8,682 nucleotides of DNA. It comes from Candidatus Woesearchaeota archaeon. GTDB lineage: Archaea; Nanobdellota; Nanobdellia; Woesearchaeales; GW2011-AR4. Shown piece after piece: positions 6,501-8,682 of the stretch (positions are counted from its first letter, which is position 1; the number at the start of each line of letters is the position of its first letter). The notes beneath the pieces were generated by a model. It ran no database searches. It was given only the letters and a program-made list of their open reading frames with translations, and was not told where the DNA came from. The DNA lies in the NCBI GenBank assembly GCA_016185955.1, contig JACPMQ010000043.1:1-8682 (forward strand), in the 5' to 3' direction. A program made the translations under genes and the position numbers.

Positions 6501-6515
6501 TCCGTTTTTACGGAT
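6500..6515. repeat. third small hairpin, overlapping the hydrolase stop codon
   Basis: ATCCGT and ACGGAT form a 6-bp stem with a TTTT loop. The minus-strand TAA stop of the hydrolase gene lies within it at 6510-6508. Confidence 0.45.
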
Positions 6516-7089
6516 TATTCTTCTTTTCATGCCCTATTGTTGAATTTGGCTTTGAGCCATAATCATGCCCAGGATAAACTTCTATGCTTTCATCAAGCTT
6601 TTTTAGTTTTTTGAGGCTGTCACGCATTTGTTTAATATTGCCGCCGGGCAAATCAGTTCTTCCAATGGCTTCCACAAATAATGTGTCACCTGTTATTAGC
6701 TTATTGCCAACAAGGTAACACACACTTCCGGCACTATGCCCCGGAGTGTGTAAAACTTTAACTTTTATTTTTCCTATGCTGATTAGGGCATTGTCTTCAA
6801 TAACTTCGATGTTCTTTATTCCTAATTTTTTTATTTCAGCTGCTTCTTCTTTATGGATATATACTCTTGCATTAACTGTATCTGCCAATTCTTTAACGCA
6901 TTGTATGTGGTCAAAATGGGCATGAGTTATCAAAATCTTTTTTATGTTAAGCCCATGTTTTTTTGCAGCTTCTAAAATTTTTTGCAATTCCCAAGCAGGA
7001 TCAACGATTGCAGCTTCTCTGCTCTCTTTATCTCCTATAAGATAGCTAAAGTTCTGCATATCCCCTACAGATATTTGTTCAAAAATCAT
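6508..7089 (-). CDS. metallo-beta-lactamase-fold hydrolase (glyoxalase II-like)
   Basis: The 193-residue soluble protein has all the two-metal motifs of the MBL superfamily in order: THAHFDH (His56, His58, Asp60, His61), HTPGHSAGS (His118), GDTLF (Asp135) and YPGHDYG (His175). The spacing and the STIGHEKKNNP ending match the short glyoxalase II-like group, which hydrolyses thioesters such as S-lactoylglutathione; an archaeon without glutathione would use another thiol or a different substrate. It lacks the extra C-terminal domain of full-length glyoxalase II and the persulfide dioxygenase rhodanese fusion, so it is a minimal single-domain form. A TATA box 27.5 nt before the ATG supports the start and a leaderless message. 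It is transcribed alone. Confidence 0.92.
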   Translation of the reverse strand: MIFEQISVGDMQNFSYLIGDKESREAAIVDPAWELQKILEAAKKHGLNIKKILITHAHFDHIQCVKELADTVNARVYIHKEEAAEIKKLGIKNIEVIEDNALISIGKIKVKVLHTPGHSAGSVCYLVGNKLITGDTLFVEAIGRTDLPGGNIKQMRDSLKKLKKLDESIEVYPGHDYGSKPNSTIGHEKKNNP

Positions 7090-7112
7090 GCAGTTGTTTG
7101 ATTTTATTTTCG

Positions 7113-7120
7113 TTTAAAAA
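7113..7120 (-). promoter_or_regulatory. TATA box of the hydrolase gene (leaderless)
   Basis: TTTTTAAA on the minus strand, the same box as at gatC, is centred 27.5 nt before the ATG at 7089. Confidence 0.55.
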
Positions 7121-7177
7121 CTTATGTTTTTCTGAAATCTTGTGTTATCCAGAAACTATTTCCCTACGACAAGTTAA

Positions 7178-7198
7178 TTGTAAGTATGAAACTTACAA
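7178..7198 (+). repeat. hairpin with the transposase-remnant start codon in its loop
   Basis: TTGTAAGT (7178-7185) pairs with ACTTACAA (7191-7198); the loop ATGAA contains the ATG at 7186-7188. An outer TTCCCT (7160-7165) and AGGGAA (7200-7205) add 6 bp. The start codon would be hidden in any longer transcript. Confidence 0.5.
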
Positions 7199-7549
7199 GA
7201 GGGAAGCTATTGGAAACTTTAAGGAGAAAAAACCAAGGATGGACAACATACCAGGCAAGAAAGATTGCTGGAATCTCTATATAGAAGAGTGAACCAAGTA
7301 TACAAACAGTATCTGCTTACAGAGCAGATTCCAGAGATAGGCAAGAATAATGGAAGGCCTGCAAAGCCAATCGAAGGTTGGGAAATTAACGCCGTAAAAG
7401 AAGCTTATGAAAAATATAAGGTATCTGCTTCGGCGCTTGAAGAAATCATTGGGAAGAATTGCAGCAAGCACATAAGCACAAGAAGAATCCATAAGATTCT
7501 GCTTAATCTTGGCTATGCCAAGAAAAAAGGAGACCTCATAGAAGTTTGA
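7186..7549 (+). pseudogene. frameshifted N-terminal remnant of an archaeal IS transposase
   Basis: A first frame, ATG 7186 to TAG 7284, encodes 32 residues ending TTYQARKIAGISI. A second frame then continues without a gap in sense: RRVNQVYKQYLLTEQIPEIG, GRPAKP and a second helical domain ending HISTRRIHKILLNLGYAKK before TGA at 7549. Removing one T near 7282 would join them as GISI-RRVNQ, giving about 120 residues: a helix-turn-helix, the GRP linker and a second DNA-binding domain as in archaeal IS481/ISA0963-like DDE transposases. The catalytic DDE core is absent; after LGYAKK the sequence departs from what I recall of such proteins and stops. So it is both frameshifted and truncated. The TGTGTTATCC at 7141 might be the left end of the insertion sequence, but no matching right end was seen. 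The family is by resemblance only. Confidence 0.65.
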
Positions 7550-7661
7550 ATTTTGAGGTTCTAGAGACTCCACATCAAGCTTTCACCAGGAAGATGAAAG
7601 CGGAGGTTTAAAATAATGAAACGAATTATTTTATCGAATTTAATCGACAACCTCTCTCAAA
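7550..7661. other. hairpin-rich spacer between transposase remnant and GTPase gene
   Basis: This spacer holds GCTTTCA/TGAAAGC (7579-7585 with 7595-7601) flanked by CTCC/GGAG, then AAAATAAT/ATTATTTT (7610-7617 with 7625-7632) enclosed by GAGGTT (7603-7608) and AACCTC (7649-7654). The first may be the remains of the insertion sequence 3' region. The second lies just downstream of the convergent GTPase gene and may end its transcript. Confidence 0.45.
7638..7654 (-). repeat. third, solo copy of the element's 17-bp terminal repeat
   Basis: ATTTAATCGACAACCTC matches the right arm at 4396-4412 in 16 of 17 positions (A to C at the fourteenth). As with that arm, it lies directly downstream of a minus-strand gene, 7 nt beyond its stop codon, and in the same orientation. 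Confidence 0.7.
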
Positions 7662-8417
7662 TCACACCCTTATCTTTCCATTATGCCAGTCTGTAAGCAA
7701 TTGTATTGCTGCCCTTCTTTCATCAGGCACAGCATTTTTCAGGAACATATTCCATTTTTTTGCAAGCTCAATTAAAAATTCTTCTAGCTCTATTTCAGGA
7801 TTAATGCTGTATGCTTCCTCGAGAGCTTTAGGGTTGTTTTCCTTAAATATTTTTATAAGCTCAAATGCGACAATGTCCGCATCGCTTAATTTTTGAGGGC
7901 TTATTCCAGATACAAGCCCAAGCCTTATTTCATCACGCTGCTGAAAAGGCACTATTCCAGGAGTGTCAAAAAGCATTAAATCTCCTTTTCCCCTTATAAG
8001 TTGCAGCCCTTTTGTAAAGCCTGACTCAAGGCTTACACGCACTTTTCCGCCTTTAGACAAAACGTTAATGAGCGAGCTTTTGCCTGTATTAGGATAGCCC
8101 ACAACTGCAACCTTTGCCTTTTCATGCTTGACTTTGCTTTTTATTAATCCTATAATATCATTAATATTATTTTTAAGTTTTGAAGAGAATAGCAAGTAAT
8201 CCTTTCCATGATATTTTTGCTTTATGTTTTCTATTGTATTTTTTGAAACAATATCCGCTTTATTGATAACAAGAATCAAAGGCTTGTTATGGTTTCTTGC
8301 ATATTCTTCTATGCTTTTGATTCTTGTAAGCTCGTCCATTCTTGCATCCAGAACTTCCAATATTATATCCGCTTTTCTTATTATCTGCTGGACAACAACC
8401 CAAAATCTTTTTTTCAT
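7662..8417 (-). CDS. circularly permuted GTPase of the YlqF/YawG (RbgA-like) family
   Basis: The 251-residue product carries the GTPase motifs in permuted order: G4 NKAD (52-55), G5 SSK (78-80), then the P-loop G1 GYPNTGKSS (107-115), G2 Thr135 and G3 DTPG (151-154). A C-terminal helical domain ends PDERRAAIQLLTDWHNGKIRV, typical of the family. Relatives assist late steps of large ribosomal subunit assembly in the cytoplasm. The reading frame extends upstream to a TTG at 8516, but those 33 extra residues are unconserved and overlap the end of the next gene. The ATG at 8417 begins MKKRFWVVVQQIIRKADIIL, where the family domain begins, and has a TATA box 26.5 nt before it, so it is preferred and the message is probably leaderless. 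Confidence 0.92.
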   Translation of the reverse strand: MKKRFWVVVQQIIRKADIILEVLDARMDELTRIKSIEEYARNHNKPLILVINKADIVSKNTIENIKQKYHGKDYLLFSSKLKNNINDIIGLIKSKVKHEKAKVAVVGYPNTGKSSLINVLSKGGKVRVSLESGFTKGLQLIRGKGDLMLFDTPGIVPFQQRDEIRLGLVSGISPQKLSDADIVAFELIKIFKENNPKALEEAYSINPEIELEEFLIELAKKWNMFLKNAVPDERRAAIQLLTDWHNGKIRV

Positions 8418-8439
8418 GCCAATAAGATGTTTTAGCTTG

Positions 8440-8447
8440 TATAAATA
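8440..8447 (-). promoter_or_regulatory. TATA box of the GTPase gene (leaderless)
   Basis: TATTTATA on the minus strand is centred at 8443.5, 26.5 nt before the ATG at 8417. It lies in the 62-nt space between the MscS-like gene and the GTPase gene, so the GTPase gene has its own promoter. Confidence 0.6.
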
Positions 8448-8479
8448 GTTAGTGGGTGTGGAAAAAGAAATCGTTTGCA

Positions 8480-8682
8480 TTAGCCGCTGCCATAATAGAT
8501 CTTTCTCACGGGCCAAGAAATTTCAATGCCTTCCTTGTCATAGGCTTTCTTTAATGATTTAATGAATTCATGCGTTACCAAATACTTGTCAATAAACGTA
8601 TTTACCCTCAATATGATTGAAAAATTTATGTTGGAATCACCAAATGTATGATATCTTATAAATGGCCCGAATCCTTTTACAG
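8480..8682 (-). CDS. MscS-family mechanosensitive channel, C-terminal end (partial)
   Basis: The minus-strand frame entering at 8680 is open for 66 codons to TAA at 8482-8480. It reads FIRYHTFGDSNINFSIILRV, then a helix THEFIKSLKKAYDKEGIEI, then SWPVRKIYYGSG. This is the alpha-beta C-terminal domain of small-conductance mechanosensitive (MscS) channels: the FGDSSINF-type strand, the FDxxGIEIPFPQ-type turn (here YDKEGIEISWPV) and the last strand. The channel pore and membrane helices are beyond the right edge. MscS channels open under membrane tension and release solutes on hypo-osmotic shock. The gene ends 62 nt before the start of the GTPase gene. Confidence 0.85.
   Translation of the reverse strand, partial: VKGFGPFIRYHTFGDSNINFSIILRVNTFIDKYLVTHEFIKSLKKAYDKEGIEISWPVRKIYYGSG

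Noticed and set aside
7092..7107. Possible left partner (AGTTGTTTGATTTTAT) of the solo repeat at 7638
   Set aside because: Only about 11 of 16 positions match, in AT-rich sequence; not above chance.
7098..7292. 64-codon frame from 7098
   Set aside because: It overlaps the hydrolase promoter and lies out of frame with the recognisable transposase sequence; it resembles nothing.
8418..8516. N-terminal extension of the GTPase from a TTG at 8516
   Set aside because: It overlaps the coding end of the MscS-like gene and contains the GTPase promoter; the family domain starts at the ATG at 8417.

Overview
The window looks like a piece of a low-GC archaeal genome, most likely a DPANN lineage of the Woesearchaeota/Pacearchaeota/Nanoarchaeota kind. 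The left edge holds the 5' third of an archaeal 16S rRNA on the minus strand, with the compensatory CCCG/CGGG form of the first helix that I recall from Nanoarchaeum-like sequences. Promoters have archaeal TATA boxes, and the GatC, GatA, endonuclease IV and GTPase sequences look archaeal. The exact phylum is an inference.

Layout. 1-363: 16S rRNA 5' part (minus), with a leader and promoter region to about 515. 564-2321: gatC-gatA (plus), two subunits of the tRNA-dependent amidotransferase; gatB is not in the window. 2316-2356: hairpin between convergent transcripts. 4174-2370 (minus): an endonuclease IV-family TIM-barrel protein followed 2 nt later by a CaCA-type cation exchanger. 4225-4412: a compact inverted-repeat element abutting the stop codon of the next gene. 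5807-4412 (minus): a very acidic protein of unknown function, then an FTR1-family iron permease. 5960-6388 (plus): an Lrp/AsnC regulator transcribed divergently from the iron pair, with a dyad in the shared intergenic region. 6394-6515: three consecutive hairpins between convergent genes. 7089-6508 (minus): a metallo-beta-lactamase-fold hydrolase. 7141-7661: a decayed transposase N-terminus and several hairpins. 8417-7662 (minus): a circularly permuted YlqF/YawG-type GTPase. 8682-8480 (minus): the C-terminal end of an MscS-type channel.

How it works together. Most genes are housekeeping: Gln-tRNA/Asn-tRNA formation, base-excision repair, ribosome assembly GTPase, osmotic release. The more accessory part is the iron permease with its acidic partner and the divergent Lrp-type regulator. 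Four genes (gatC, the acidic gene, the hydrolase, the GTPase) have a TATA box centred 26.5-27.5 nt before the start codon, so their mRNAs are probably leaderless; this also fixes two start codons.

The clearest unexplained structure is the element at 4225-4412. It has 17-bp perfect terminal inverted repeats and a 7-bp direct repeat on each side, it regenerates the stop codon of the permease gene, and a 16/17 copy of its end lies beside the transposase remnant near 7638. I see no CRISPR array, no tRNA gene and no clear defence or toxin system.
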